Assembly (NCBI GenBank): GCA_019751475.1
Contig: JAIENH010000344.1
Location: 1 to 14,294, forward strand
Length of the DNA: 14,294 nt
Reading direction: 5' to 3'
From: Cyclobacteriaceae bacterium
GTDB taxonomy: Bacteria; Bacteroidota; Bacteroidia; Cytophagales; Cyclobacteriaceae
The position numbers and the translations under genes are program-made. Below are positions 4,323 to 12,566 of this stretch, piece after piece. Each line of letters begins with the position of its first letter. The stretch's first letter is position 1. A model generated the notes under the pieces. The model worked only from the letters and a program-made list of their open reading frames with translations, did not search any database and had not been told where the DNA came from.

Positions 4323-5057
4323 TTAAGCAGTAGCAGCTGTAGGTATTTTTGTTTGCACTTTCAGGGCTACGGTCTTGCGTGCCTTGTAGCCGCAGTAGCT
4401 GCACTGGTAGTGCTTCAACAACTCGCCTTCTTCCGTCTCCGTTGGCTGGCGGATAATCTCCTCACGCAGTACTTTAAAAGTTTGGTAGTTGCACTCAGGG
4501 CACTGGATAGCGTGCAGGTGACCCGCGTATTTTTCAATTTTAATGAAGCCAGTCTCCTCGTCTTTCCATACATCGTAGTCAACGGAGTAAACATTTTCTT
4601 CAGCTTGCATACCCTCATCTAAGTGAGCATCTTCTTCCTCTTCGCTTAGCAACTTCATCGGCTTGCCAGTTTTAGGAGAAATCCGTGGCTTGTAGCGCAA
4701 TACTTTCAGGCGCTTTTCAATGAAGAAAGGATAGTAAAACTTCAGCAGGTTTTGGATGATAAGTGCCGCAATCATGCCCAAGGAAACAGTAACAAACACT
4801 CTTACAAAAATCCACAGGGTATTGAGCTCGTAGATATTACCATTAAAGTAGAAACAAGTGCCCGTGATAAGAATAAGGCTGGCGTACCACAAGAAATTCA
4901 CTTCATGACGATTGATGAAGTCGTACTTGTCCTTGTTGTCAGGAATGGTCGCAAGTTTCACAATATAGCCCAGTACAACTAAAATAGCTGCCGCCCAGCA
5001 GGCGTAAGCGATGTTGTGGGCCATGTCATTCCAAGATGCGTAAGGGCTTTCAACCAT
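4323..5057 (-). CDS. three-helix membrane protein with C-terminal zinc ribbon
   Basis: The 244-aa product has three predicted membrane helices at about 17-36, 54-72 and 81-102, followed by a soluble, presumably cytoplasmic, domain. The linker at 118-160 is charged and contains the acidic run SEEEEDAHLDE. CPEC (186-189) and CSYC (219-222) make a zinc ribbon with a 29-residue gap. I do not recognise the function. Zinc ribbons of this kind are often structural or bind nucleic acid or protein. No neighbouring gene explains it, as it is monocistronic between its own promoter and the terminator at 4276-4300. The start at 5057 is the first ATG and lies about 28 nt after the predicted transcription start. 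Confidence 0.82.
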   Translation of the reverse strand: MVESPYASWNDMAHNIAYACWAAAILVVLGYIVKLATIPDNKDKYDFINRHEVNFLWYASLILITGTCFYFNGNIYELNTLWIFVRVFVTVSLGMIAALIIQNLLKFYYPFFIEKRLKVLRYKPRISPKTGKPMKLLSEEEEDAHLDEGMQAEENVYSVDYDVWKDEETGFIKIEKYAGHLHAIQCPECNYQTFKVLREEIIRQPTETEEGELLKHYQCSYCGYKARKTVALKVQTKIPTAATA

Positions 5058-5090
5058 GGTGTTTATCAGTTTTCAGTTTAGTAATCAAAG

Positions 5091-5121
5091 CAAATATAAA
5101 AAGTAAGTGAATTACTCCCAA
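5091..5121 (-). promoter_or_regulatory. promoter of the membrane/zinc-ribbon gene
   Basis: On the - strand, TTG (5121-5119), 20 nt, then TATATTTG (5098-5091), an exact TAnnTTTG. It lies 33 bp upstream of the ATG in AT-rich sequence, so the gene is separate from the upstream dxs-hydrolase unit. Confidence 0.8.
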
Positions 5122-5185
5122 TTTCAATTGAATCACCAATTTAGCGTGATTCGCTCAAAAATTCCAATACCCGCGAAAATTAAAT

Positions 5186-5956
5186 CTATTTATCGAAAAA
5201 TACTCGCTTACTGAATTGCAAAACGATCTGCCGGGTAACCTCTTTGGCCTCAAAAAAGCCCATATGCCCTGTATTTTCTAGACTATGAAATTCCGCTTTT
5301 TGCCCCATTTTGTCCATTTTTCCGTTGGCTTCGGCTGGTATTAATGTGTCCTCCGCCCCGGCTATTACTAATGCCGGGTACACACTTTTTTCCAACACGT
5401 CTGATCGGTCGGGGCGATCGCGCATGGCAGCCAGGTAGGCGGTGATAGTCTCCTTTTTAGTTTGGATAGCAATGCTATAAACTGTTGAAATCGCTGAATG
5501 TTCTTTATCAAAAAAGAGCCCTGGAACGAAGGTGTCAACAAAGGGGGCCACGCCATTCTTGGTTACAAACTCAATGACCTTATTCCGGTTTTGCTTTTTT
5601 TCTTCCGTGTCCGGGAAGGTGGTGGAATGAAACAACACTAAGCCCTCTATTAAATTTTCGTAACGAGCCGCTAACGATAAGGTAACATAACCTCCCAGCG
5701 AATGACCGATCACGATAGGCCGTTCGATTTTATTCTCTTGCAGCCACTTGTAAACCTGATCGGCTACCTGATCAATTGAAAAAGGCGCGGGTATCAACGG
5801 AGAATTTCCGAATCCTGGCAAGTCAATAGCAATGACACGAAACTCTTTTGATAGCGGGGGCACAAATTCTTGCCACACTTCGCTTGTCTCACAAAATCCG
5901 TGGATAAATACGAGGGGTCTTCCACTGCCCCACTCTCGAAAATACAAGGATGTCAT
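5186..5956 (-). CDS. alpha/beta hydrolase, co-transcribed with dxs
   Basis: 256-aa alpha/beta-fold hydrolase of the small soluble esterase/lipase type. Oxyanion-side HG is at 19-20 (FIHGFCE), the nucleophile is Ser86 in GHSLGG, the acid Asp203 in AGAEDTLIP, and His231 in NTGHMGFFE. No signal peptide, so cytoplasmic. The ATG directly follows the dxs stop codon (TAAATG), implying translational coupling in one operon. The substrate cannot be read from sequence. The link with dxs suggests co-expression, not necessarily a shared pathway. I see no clear intrinsic terminator downstream. Confidence 0.88.
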   Translation of the reverse strand: MTSLYFREWGSGRPLVFIHGFCETSEVWQEFVPPLSKEFRVIAIDLPGFGNSPLIPAPFSIDQVADQVYKWLQENKIERPIVIGHSLGGYVTLSLAARYENLIEGLVLFHSTTFPDTEEKKQNRNKVIEFVTKNGVAPFVDTFVPGLFFDKEHSAISTVYSIAIQTKKETITAYLAAMRDRPDRSDVLEKSVYPALVIAGAEDTLIPAEANGKMDKMGQKAEFHSLENTGHMGFFEAKEVTRQIVLQFSKRVFFDK

Positions 5957-7882
5957 TTAAGCCATGCGCGTGGCAGGTTCCAGCATCAGCAAAATAGCTT
6001 TCTCAATACCGGCCGGTCCGAATCCACAGTCGTTATGAAGCTCCAGTTGTTCGCCATGTTCAATCACGCTATCAGGAATACCGAGACGCTTTACTTCTGC
6101 AGCGTAGCGATGGTCTGCCATGAATTCAAGTACGGCACTTCCTAACCCGCCCTGCACGCAGCCGTCTTCTACTGTGATGATCTTTTTGTAATTGGAAAAT
6201 ACTTCATGCAGCAGGCGCTCATCCAGCGGCTTCACAAATCGCATATCAAAATGTGCTACGCGAATGCCTTGCTGTTCTAAGGCATCACAAACCTCCACAG
6301 CATAATTACCAATGTGGCCGATGGTAAGCAACGCCAGTTCTTCACCATCGCGAAGTTTTCGGCCCGTGCCAATTTCAATTTTTTCAAACGGTGTTCTCCA
6401 TTGCGGCATCACACCCTGACCGCGTGGATAGCGGATCGAAAATGCTCCGCCCTTTCGCGGCAGTTGGGCTGTGAACATCAGGTTGCGCAGTTCAGACTCA
6501 TTCATCGGTGCCGACACAATCATGTTGGGAAGACAACGGAAGTAAGCGATATCATACGCTCCGTGGTGCGTAGGTCCATCCGCCCCGGCAAAGCCGGCCC
6601 GATCAAGACAGAAGTTAACAGGCAAATCTTGTATACATACATCGTGCACCACCTGATCGTAGGCACGCTGCATGAATGAGCTATAAATATTGCAAAAAGG
6701 TACCAAGCCCTGCGTGGCAAGTCCGGCTGAAAATGTCACGGCATGCTGCTCTGCAATGCCCACATCAAAAGCGCGGTCGGGCATTTCTCGCATCATGATA
6801 TTCATAGAAGAGCCCGAAGGCATGGCAGGTGTGATGCCTACAATCTTATCGTTGGCTTTGGCAAGCTCTACCAATGTATGCCCAAACACATCCTGATACT
6901 TTGGGGCCTGAGGTTTGTCATGCACTTTCTTATGTATCTCACCCGTGATTTTATCAAAGGTGCCAGGCGCATGCCAGGTGGTTTTGTTACCCGTCTCTGC
7001 TGGAGCATACCCCTTTCCTTTTACCGTTATGCAATGAAGAATTTTAGGTCCCTTGATACTCTTCAGGTCATTGAGCACAGCTACAAGATGATCCACATCA
7101 TGGCCATCCACAGGGCCAAAGTAGCGGAGGTTAAGTGACTCGAATAAATTACTTTGACTCAACAATGCCGACTTGAGGGCCGTGTCAACTTTGGAAACAA
7201 TCTCCTGGGCATTCTTGCCAAAATGAGAAAGCTTGCCCAGTAAATTCCATACATCGTCCTTGAGGCGATTGTATGTCTTGGAAGTAGTGATGTCTGTAAG
7301 ATAATCTTTCAAAGCCCCCACATTGGGGTCGATAGACATGCAGTTATCATTAAGAATGATAATCAGATTAGTGTCTGACACGCCCGCATGATTTAACCCT
7401 TCAAAGGCAATGCCGCCTGTGAGGGCCCCGTCACCAATAATGGCTACATGCTGTTTGTCTTCAATCTTCAGGTACTTAGAAGCAACCGCCATTCCCAAAG
7501 CAGCCGATACAGATGTAGAGGAGTGGCCTACGCCAAAGGTGTCATACTCGCTTTCTTTCCTTTTCGGGAAACCGGAAATGCCACCGTACAGCCGGTTGGT
7601 GTGAAAAATATCTCTGCGACCTGTCAGGATCTTGTGTCCGTACGCCTGGTGGCCTACATCCCACACAATCTGATCATACGGTGCATTAAATACATAATGC
7701 AGCGCCACGGTTAGTTCGGCTACACCCAGGCTGGCCCCAAAATGCCCCCCATAAATGGATACATTATCAATGATAAACTGGCGTAGCTCCTGGCATAGCT
7801 GTACCAACTGCGCCTGATCTAATTTTTTTAGGTCAGCCGGGCCATTGATCTGTGAAAGCAGTTTACCGGGTGTGATGAGCAT
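5957..7882 (-). CDS. dxs: 1-deoxy-D-xylulose-5-phosphate synthase
   Basis: Thiamine-diphosphate enzyme that condenses pyruvate and glyceraldehyde 3-phosphate to DXP, the entry step of the MEP isoprenoid pathway, in the cytoplasm. Its 641 aa is normal length. Seen: GGHFGASLG with His47, the ThDP-binding motif GDGALTGG (150-157) through NDN (178-180), GPVDGHD (257-262), GIAEQHAV with catalytic Glu378, and the DRAGFAGADGPTHHG segment (427-441) of the transketolase-like pyrimidine-binding domain. The transketolase C-terminal domain follows. It is the first gene of a two-gene unit with the alpha/beta hydrolase. The start ATG at 7880-7882 fits the family N-terminus (LLSQINGPADLKKL). It diverges from scpA over 138 bp. 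Confidence 0.97.
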   Translation of the reverse strand: MLITPGKLLSQINGPADLKKLDQAQLVQLCQELRQFIIDNVSIYGGHFGASLGVAELTVALHYVFNAPYDQIVWDVGHQAYGHKILTGRRDIFHTNRLYGGISGFPKRKESEYDTFGVGHSSTSVSAALGMAVASKYLKIEDKQHVAIIGDGALTGGIAFEGLNHAGVSDTNLIIILNDNCMSIDPNVGALKDYLTDITTSKTYNRLKDDVWNLLGKLSHFGKNAQEIVSKVDTALKSALLSQSNLFESLNLRYFGPVDGHDVDHLVAVLNDLKSIKGPKILHCITVKGKGYAPAETGNKTTWHAPGTFDKITGEIHKKVHDKPQAPKYQDVFGHTLVELAKANDKIVGITPAMPSGSSMNIMMREMPDRAFDVGIAEQHAVTFSAGLATQGLVPFCNIYSSFMQRAYDQVVHDVCIQDLPVNFCLDRAGFAGADGPTHHGAYDIAYFRCLPNMIVSAPMNESELRNLMFTAQLPRKGGAFSIRYPRGQGVMPQWRTPFEKIEIGTGRKLRDGEELALLTIGHIGNYAVEVCDALEQQGIRVAHFDMRFVKPLDERLLHEVFSNYKKIITVEDGCVQGGLGSAVLEFMADHRYAAEVKRLGIPDSVIEHGEQLELHNDCGFGPAGIEKAILLMLEPATRMA

Positions 7883-8005
7883 GGCTTTTGAAGACGCAGT
7901 GTAGAAAACGCGGATTTAAGGTAAGTGTTTAGGGTCGAATTAAAAGGTTTTGGGCAGCAAATTTACGCAATTGCTTCCGATCCCGGTTTTGTCCATCTAT
8001 TTGAA

Positions 8006-8013
8006 TATTTTTG
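8006..8013 (+). promoter_or_regulatory. -7 promoter element of scpA
   Basis: TATTTTTG matches TAnnTTTG and ends 7 nt before the scpA ATG at 8021, predicting a leaderless or nearly leaderless mRNA. No -33 TTG is found at the usual spacing. The nearest, in TTTTG at 7987-7991, leaves only 14 nt. Confidence 0.5.
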
Positions 8014-8020
8014 CGCCCTT

Positions 8021-8788
8021 ATGACCCAGGAAAATTTTGAAGTAAAGCTGCCGCTCTTTAAAGGGCCATTCGATTTATTGCTGTTCTTTATTGAGCGCGA
8101 TGAGTTGGACATCTATGACATTCCTATCTCTAAAATCACCCACGATTTCCTGGACTACCTCCACCACTTGGAGAACATGAACGTAGAGTTGGCCAGCGAG
8201 TTTATATTGGTAGCTGCCACGCTCATGCGGATCAAATCAAAAATGCTGCTGCCGCGCCCGCAACTGGATGAGGCCGGCAATGAGATTGACCCGCGCGAGG
8301 AATTGGTGAAGCACTTGCTGGAGTATAAAAAGTACAAGTCGGTGATTGAGTCCTTCCAGAAAATGGAAGAAGAAGAACTTCAAAAAGAGAAGCGAGGCAA
8401 TATTTTAAAAGAACTGAAATCACTGGCGGCCAGTGTAAACGTGGAGGCAGAGTTGCAAGACGTAGACCTGTATAAGCTCATGCAGGTATTTGAAAAGGTG
8501 ATGAAGCGCTACGATGAGGAAAAAAATCGCCCGGTACATCAAGTGGTGCAATATCCTTATACCGTAGAGGGGCAAAAAGAGTTTATCATGAACGAGCTTA
8601 CACGAAAGTCGCAATTGTCATTTACAGAAATGCTGGAGATCAACCCTACCCGGGTAGCACTGATTTTTAATTTCTTGGCCATCCTGGAAATGCTCGCGAT
8701 CGGAAACCTGCAAATACGAGTGGGCGAAGGATATAACAACTTTTGGATCAGCTTGCGCGAGTCGGTAGAATCAGCAGCCGGGCACTAA
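8021..8788 (+). CDS. scpA: segregation and condensation protein A (kleisin)
   Basis: Kleisin subunit of the SMC-ScpA-ScpB condensin, which compacts and segregates the chromosome. 255 aa. The N-terminal domain opens with the hallmark FKGPFDLLLFFIERDELDIYDIPISKIT, followed by the helical region ELASEFILVAATLMRIKSKMLLPR. A charged, coiled middle (about 110-165) leads to the C-terminal winged helix, which ends VGEGYNNFWI. The frame is open upstream to a GTG at 7925, but ATG 8021 matches the family start and follows the -7 element. scpB and smc are not in the window. Confidence 0.94.
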   Translation: MTQENFEVKLPLFKGPFDLLLFFIERDELDIYDIPISKITHDFLDYLHHLENMNVELASEFILVAATLMRIKSKMLLPRPQLDEAGNEIDPREELVKHLLEYKKYKSVIESFQKMEEEELQKEKRGNILKELKSLAASVNVEAELQDVDLYKLMQVFEKVMKRYDEEKNRPVHQVVQYPYTVEGQKEFIMNELTRKSQLSFTEMLEINPTRVALIFNFLAILEMLAIGNLQIRVGEGYNNFWISLRESVESAAGH

Positions 8789-8841
8789 CATCAAATATTT
8801 ACCTCTCGCACAACTTCTTAGCGGCAAGCCGATAAGCACGC

Positions 8842-8849
8842 TAATTTTG
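8842..8849 (+). promoter_or_regulatory. -7 promoter element of the TolC-family gene
   Basis: TAATTTTG matches TAnnTTTG, 21 nt upstream of the ATG at 8871. A proper -33 TTG is not evident, so confidence is limited. It implies that the gene is transcribed separately from scpA. Confidence 0.5.
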
Positions 8850-8870
8850 TATTTCTTTTCCTTACCATTT

Positions 8871-10283
8871 ATGAGACTAGTGAAGTGGATTGTCTTTCTG
8901 ATGCCGTTGGCCTTGTTTGCGCAAGAGCCGCTCACGCTTCAGCAGGCTATTGAGCAGGGGCTAAAAAACAATTTTGACATTCAAATACAGAACTCCCTCG
9001 TTGAAATTGCCAAAAACAATAACACCGCGGGCCAGGCTGGTCGATTTCCTACCATTAACTTATTACTCAACAGCACCAACAGTATTGTTGAGCGGTTGCC
9101 GGCCAACCCTTTCGCTGTCGCGGGAAGAAACCGTGCCCACAGTGCCCCGGGTCAGTTGGATATTGGCTGGGTACTGTTTGATGGATTTAGCGTCAGCATC
9201 ACCAAAACGCAGCTCGACAGACTCGAAAAACAATCCGAAGGCAATGCTGCTATTGTAGTGCAGAACACACTTCAAAGTATCATCTTAGGATACAGCTTAG
9301 TACTGCTGGAGAAAGAACGCCTTGAAGTGCGAAAAAAATTACTTGACCTCTCCAAGACGCGCTATGAACAGGTGAAACTCAAAAAGAGCGTTGGCAGCGC
9401 CATCACGTTTGATGTACTCCAGGAAGAAAGTAATTTTCTTACCGACTCTGGCAACTACGTTTTGCAGCAATTGAATTTGAGAAATTCTGTGCGCAATCTC
9501 AACGTGTTGATCAACGAACGTATCGACAAGACATACGCATTTCCTGACCCACTCAAATTCAATGCTCCCAATTTTGTGTTTGAAGATCTGGAACAGAAAA
9601 TGACCAGCAGCAACTTCACGCTGAAGAATCAGTACATCACGCAGTCCATCCTCCACACCAATACGCAGTTGGCCCAAACCAATCTCTACCCATCGCTCAA
9701 CCTCAATGTCGGTGGTCAGGGTAGTCTCGATTGGCTTAACGCCCGATTCCGGCCCACCGAAAACGGCACACCGGTGAAAAACACCGTAGGTTATCTGAAC
9801 GATGACCTTACCCAGCCGGTGATCAACACTACGTTTGCGCCTGAATACCGCACTGTGGCCGGTAATTCGTACGGAGGCTACGCCAATCTTTCCCTTCGAT
9901 GGACATTATTCAATGGTGGACAGATCAAACGCAGCATTGAGAACGCCCGCAAAAATGAGATCATTGGCCAACTCAACACCGACAGACTAAAGCTGTTGCT
10001 GCAGCGCGACTTGCAGTCTTCCTTCGACTTGTATGAGCAACGTAAGCAGATCGTAAACATCGCCAAGACAAATCAACGAGCAGCAGAGCTTAATCTTACC
10101 CTGGCGGAAGAGCGCTATCGAGTAGGTTATATCAATGCGATTGAGTTACGCCTTATTCAACTTAACTATCTGAATGCGTCACTTGCTAACCTGGAGGCTG
10201 TATTCAGCCTCATTGATGTCTACACCGATTTGATGAGCCTCACCGGCAGCATCCTTGAGCAGGCGGAGAATTTTAAGGATTAG
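8871..10283 (+). CDS. TolC-family outer membrane efflux channel protein
   Basis: 470-aa outer-membrane factor forming the exit duct for tripartite efflux pumps or type I secretion. A signal peptide covers about residues 1-17 (hydrophobic WIVFLMPLALFA, cleavage before Gln18). LTLQQAIEQGLKNNFDIQIQ is the typical start of an OEP repeat. The second repeat has NLSLRWTLFNGGQIKRSIENAR, equivalent to the first repeat's LDIGWVLFDGFSVSITKTQ, then long helices with QRAAELNLTLAEERYRVG. ATG 8871 is chosen over TTG 8847 because it gives a clean signal peptide. No membrane-fusion or RND/ABC partner lies in the window, so it is an orphan here and must pair with pump parts encoded elsewhere. Confidence 0.9.
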   Translation: MRLVKWIVFLMPLALFAQEPLTLQQAIEQGLKNNFDIQIQNSLVEIAKNNNTAGQAGRFPTINLLLNSTNSIVERLPANPFAVAGRNRAHSAPGQLDIGWVLFDGFSVSITKTQLDRLEKQSEGNAAIVVQNTLQSIILGYSLVLLEKERLEVRKKLLDLSKTRYEQVKLKKSVGSAITFDVLQEESNFLTDSGNYVLQQLNLRNSVRNLNVLINERIDKTYAFPDPLKFNAPNFVFEDLEQKMTSSNFTLKNQYITQSILHTNTQLAQTNLYPSLNLNVGGQGSLDWLNARFRPTENGTPVKNTVGYLNDDLTQPVINTTFAPEYRTVAGNSYGGYANLSLRWTLFNGGQIKRSIENARKNEIIGQLNTDRLKLLLQRDLQSSFDLYEQRKQIVNIAKTNQRAAELNLTLAEERYRVGYINAIELRLIQLNYLNASLANLEAVFSLIDVYTDLMSLTGSILEQAENFKD

Positions 10284-10428
10284 TTACATACTGAAAGTCG
10301 GCCAGATTTGTGGCCTCTGAGGCATTCAGCTTCAAACAGCTTTTGTATTAACCAGACGATATGGGCATGTCTTGCCATGTCGAAAAAATTCTTTTACCTT
10401 CCAATCTCTATCTACTAACCTCCTATCC

Positions 10429-11694
10429 ATGAAACGTATCCTGTTTCTCCTTTGTATTTCGATTGGTGCTTGGGCACAAAAGTCCGGTACGTATTTATTG
10501 CAACCCGATCGCGTCTTTGATGGAAAAGAAATGCACGATGGATGGGTAGTGCTGGTAGAAAATGATAAGATCGCAGCGGCAGGTCCGGCTTCATCCGTCA
10601 AAGCAGGTAAGGACACGCAGACCATTGCCATGCCGGGTGCCACATTACTACCCGGCCTCATTGAAGGCCACTCACATTTGCTTTTGTATCCATACAACAT
10701 CACCGACTGGGATACACAGGTATTGAAAGAATCAGACTCCTATCGCACGGCACGCGCCACCGTGCATGCCAAGAATACACTGATGGCCGGCTTCACCACC
10801 GTGCGCGATCTTGGCACCGAAGGGGCCGGCTATTCAGATGTAGCATTGAAGCGAGCTATCAATGAAGGAATTATTCCGGGGCCACGGATGATTGTTGCTG
10901 GTCGCGCCATCGTATCTACTGGGTCGTACGGGCCGAAAGGATATGACACCGACATGGAGATAATGCTCGGTGCCGAGCCTGCCGATGGCAATGATTTGAT
11001 TCGGGTAGTGCGTGATCAGATTGGTAAAGGCGCAGACTTTATAAAAGTGTATGCTGATTATCGCTGGGGAATAAAGGGAGAAGATCAACCATCCTTTACA
11101 TTGGAAGAATTAAAGCTGGTGAACGAAGTAGCGCGAAGCAGTGGTCGCTACTTAGTGTGCCATGCCAAGAGCAAAGAGGCGATGAGACGCGCCATCCTGG
11201 CCGGGGCGGAGACCATCGAGCACGGAGATTTTCTGGATGAAGAAATCGCCCAGTTGATGAAAGAACACAACATCACATTCTTTCCTACACTGGCGGCCAT
11301 TGATGCCATACAGCAGTATCGCAATGGGTGGAAGAAAGGAAAAGAAGAAGAACCACTTGCTGTGAAAAACAAAAAGAAAAGTTTCCGCATTGCGGTGGAG
11401 GCAGGCGTGACCATAGGCGAAGGCGCTGATGTGGGTGTATTTCCTCATGGTGAAAATGTGTATGAAATGGAGTTGATGGCTGAATATGGAGGCATGAAAC
11501 CGCTGGATATTATGAAAGCCGCCACAACCGTCAATGCAAAAGCGCTGCACATGGAAAATGAAATCGGGGCCATACGCCCAGGGCTGAAGGCCGACCTGAT
11601 GGCCGTGCGAGGCGATCCCTCAAAAAATATTTCTGAATTGAGAAAAGTACAGTTCGTGATGAAAGATGGTGTGGTGTATCGAAATGAAAAATAA
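10429..11694 (+). CDS. exported metal-dependent amidohydrolase (prolidase/imidazolonepropionase-like)
   Basis: 421-aa amidohydrolase-superfamily enzyme with a signal peptide (MKRILFLLCISIGAWA, cleavage before Gln17), so periplasmic or secreted. Binuclear-metal ligands visible: His81-x-His83 (LIEGHSHLL), Lys206 in DFIKVYADY, His245 in VCHAKSKEA, His265 in ETIEHGDFLD and Asp334 in GADVGVFPHGENV. The C-terminal GLKADLMAVRGDP rebuilds the beta domain. The closest subgroup by pattern is the Xaa-Pro dipeptidase/imidazolonepropionase-related set, but the substrate is open. Start ATG 10429 gives the signal peptide. An in-frame upstream start at 10372 does not. It is followed after 14 bp by the TIM-barrel gene in the same operon. 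Confidence 0.88.
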   Translation: MKRILFLLCISIGAWAQKSGTYLLQPDRVFDGKEMHDGWVVLVENDKIAAAGPASSVKAGKDTQTIAMPGATLLPGLIEGHSHLLLYPYNITDWDTQVLKESDSYRTARATVHAKNTLMAGFTTVRDLGTEGAGYSDVALKRAINEGIIPGPRMIVAGRAIVSTGSYGPKGYDTDMEIMLGAEPADGNDLIRVVRDQIGKGADFIKVYADYRWGIKGEDQPSFTLEELKLVNEVARSSGRYLVCHAKSKEAMRRAILAGAETIEHGDFLDEEIAQLMKEHNITFFPTLAAIDAIQQYRNGWKKGKEEEPLAVKNKKKSFRIAVEAGVTIGEGADVGVFPHGENVYEMELMAEYGGMKPLDIMKAATTVNAKALHMENEIGAIRPGLKADLMAVRGDPSKNISELRKVQFVMKDGVVYRNEK

Positions 11695-11708
11695 TTCCAC
11701 TAAAAAAT

Positions 11709-12563
11709 ATGAATCGTCAACAAGCCCTCAAAACCATGGCGGCAGGTGCTGCGGCCGTGACCATTCCTGACTTTACCAGCGCCATGTCATTTGCGCCACT
11801 CAAAGGAAACATCAATCACTCCGTTTGCCAATGGTGCTACAACAGTATACCACTTGACCAACTGTGCGCGGCATCCAAGGCCATGGGCATCAAGTCCATT
11901 GACCTGCTAAACTCAAGCCAGTGGGCCACGGCAGCCAAATACGGACTGACTTGCGCCATGGCGTACGCTCATGAATCAGGACTAGAAAAAGGATTCAACG
12001 ACCTGTCTCTCCACGAAAAGCTGCTGAAAGAATATACGGCCAACATACCCAAAGCAGCTGATGCCGGGTTGAAAAACGTAATCTGCTTCAGCGGCAACGC
12101 CAACGGCCTAAGTGCAGAGCAGGGACTGGAAAATTGTGCAAGGGGCCTGGAACCTGTTTTAAAAGTCGCTGCCAAATACAATATGACAGTGAGCATGGAG
12201 CTGCTCAACAGCAAAGTTGATCATAAAGACTACCAGTGTGATCACACACCCTGGGGTGTGAAGCTGTGCGATAAACTTGGTTCTATCAATTTCAAACTGC
12301 TGTATGATATTTATCACATGCAAATCATGGAAGGCGATGTGATTGCCACCATCAAAAAGTATTCATCCTACATTTCCCATTATCACACGGGGGGTGTGCC
12401 CGGCAGAAATGAAATCGATGAGTCTCAGGAGCTATACTATCCAGCCATCATGCGCGCCATTGTGGCCACGGGCTTCAAAGGATATGTGGCACAGGAGTTT
12501 ATTCCGGCCAAACCCGACAAGCTGGCGTCCCTTCGCATAGCGATCGGGATTTGTGATGTATAA
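11709..12563 (+). CDS. exported TIM-barrel protein, hydroxypyruvate isomerase-like
   Basis: 284-aa xylose-isomerase-like TIM barrel. The N-terminus (MNRQQALKTMAAGAAAVTIPDF) is a hydrophobic export-type leader of the kind common in Bacteroidota sugar-phosphate isomerase-like proteins. It lacks an RR pair. Likely metal and catalytic residues are Glu164 in SMELLNSK, Asp200 and His203 in LLYDIYHMQ, His226 in SHYHTGGVPGRNEID and Glu263 in VAQEFIP, and the end LRIAIGICDV is typical for the hydroxypyruvate-isomerase group. Activity on hydroxypyruvate is not assured. Many exported relatives act on unknown sugars. It starts 14 bp after the amidohydrolase, so both are probably made and exported together. 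The stop lies 3 bp from that of the convergent gene. Confidence 0.85.
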   Translation: MNRQQALKTMAAGAAAVTIPDFTSAMSFAPLKGNINHSVCQWCYNSIPLDQLCAASKAMGIKSIDLLNSSQWATAAKYGLTCAMAYAHESGLEKGFNDLSLHEKLLKEYTANIPKAADAGLKNVICFSGNANGLSAEQGLENCARGLEPVLKVAAKYNMTVSMELLNSKVDHKDYQCDHTPWGVKLCDKLGSINFKLLYDIYHMQIMEGDVIATIKKYSSYISHYHTGGVPGRNEIDESQELYYPAIMRAIVATGFKGYVAQEFIPAKPDKLASLRIAIGICDV

Positions 12564-12566
12564 GTA

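Noticed and set aside
10286..10325. Imperfect inverted repeat after the TolC-family gene (CTGAA...TTCAG with inner GGCC...GGCC)
   Set aside because: The arms are short, broken by mismatches, and no T-run follows. I cannot support a terminator or operator.
10395..10402. TACCTTCC as a -7 element for the amidohydrolase operon
   Set aside because: Two mismatches to TAnnTTTG at its most conserved end and no -33 partner. The operon surely has a promoter in 10284-10428, but I cannot place it.
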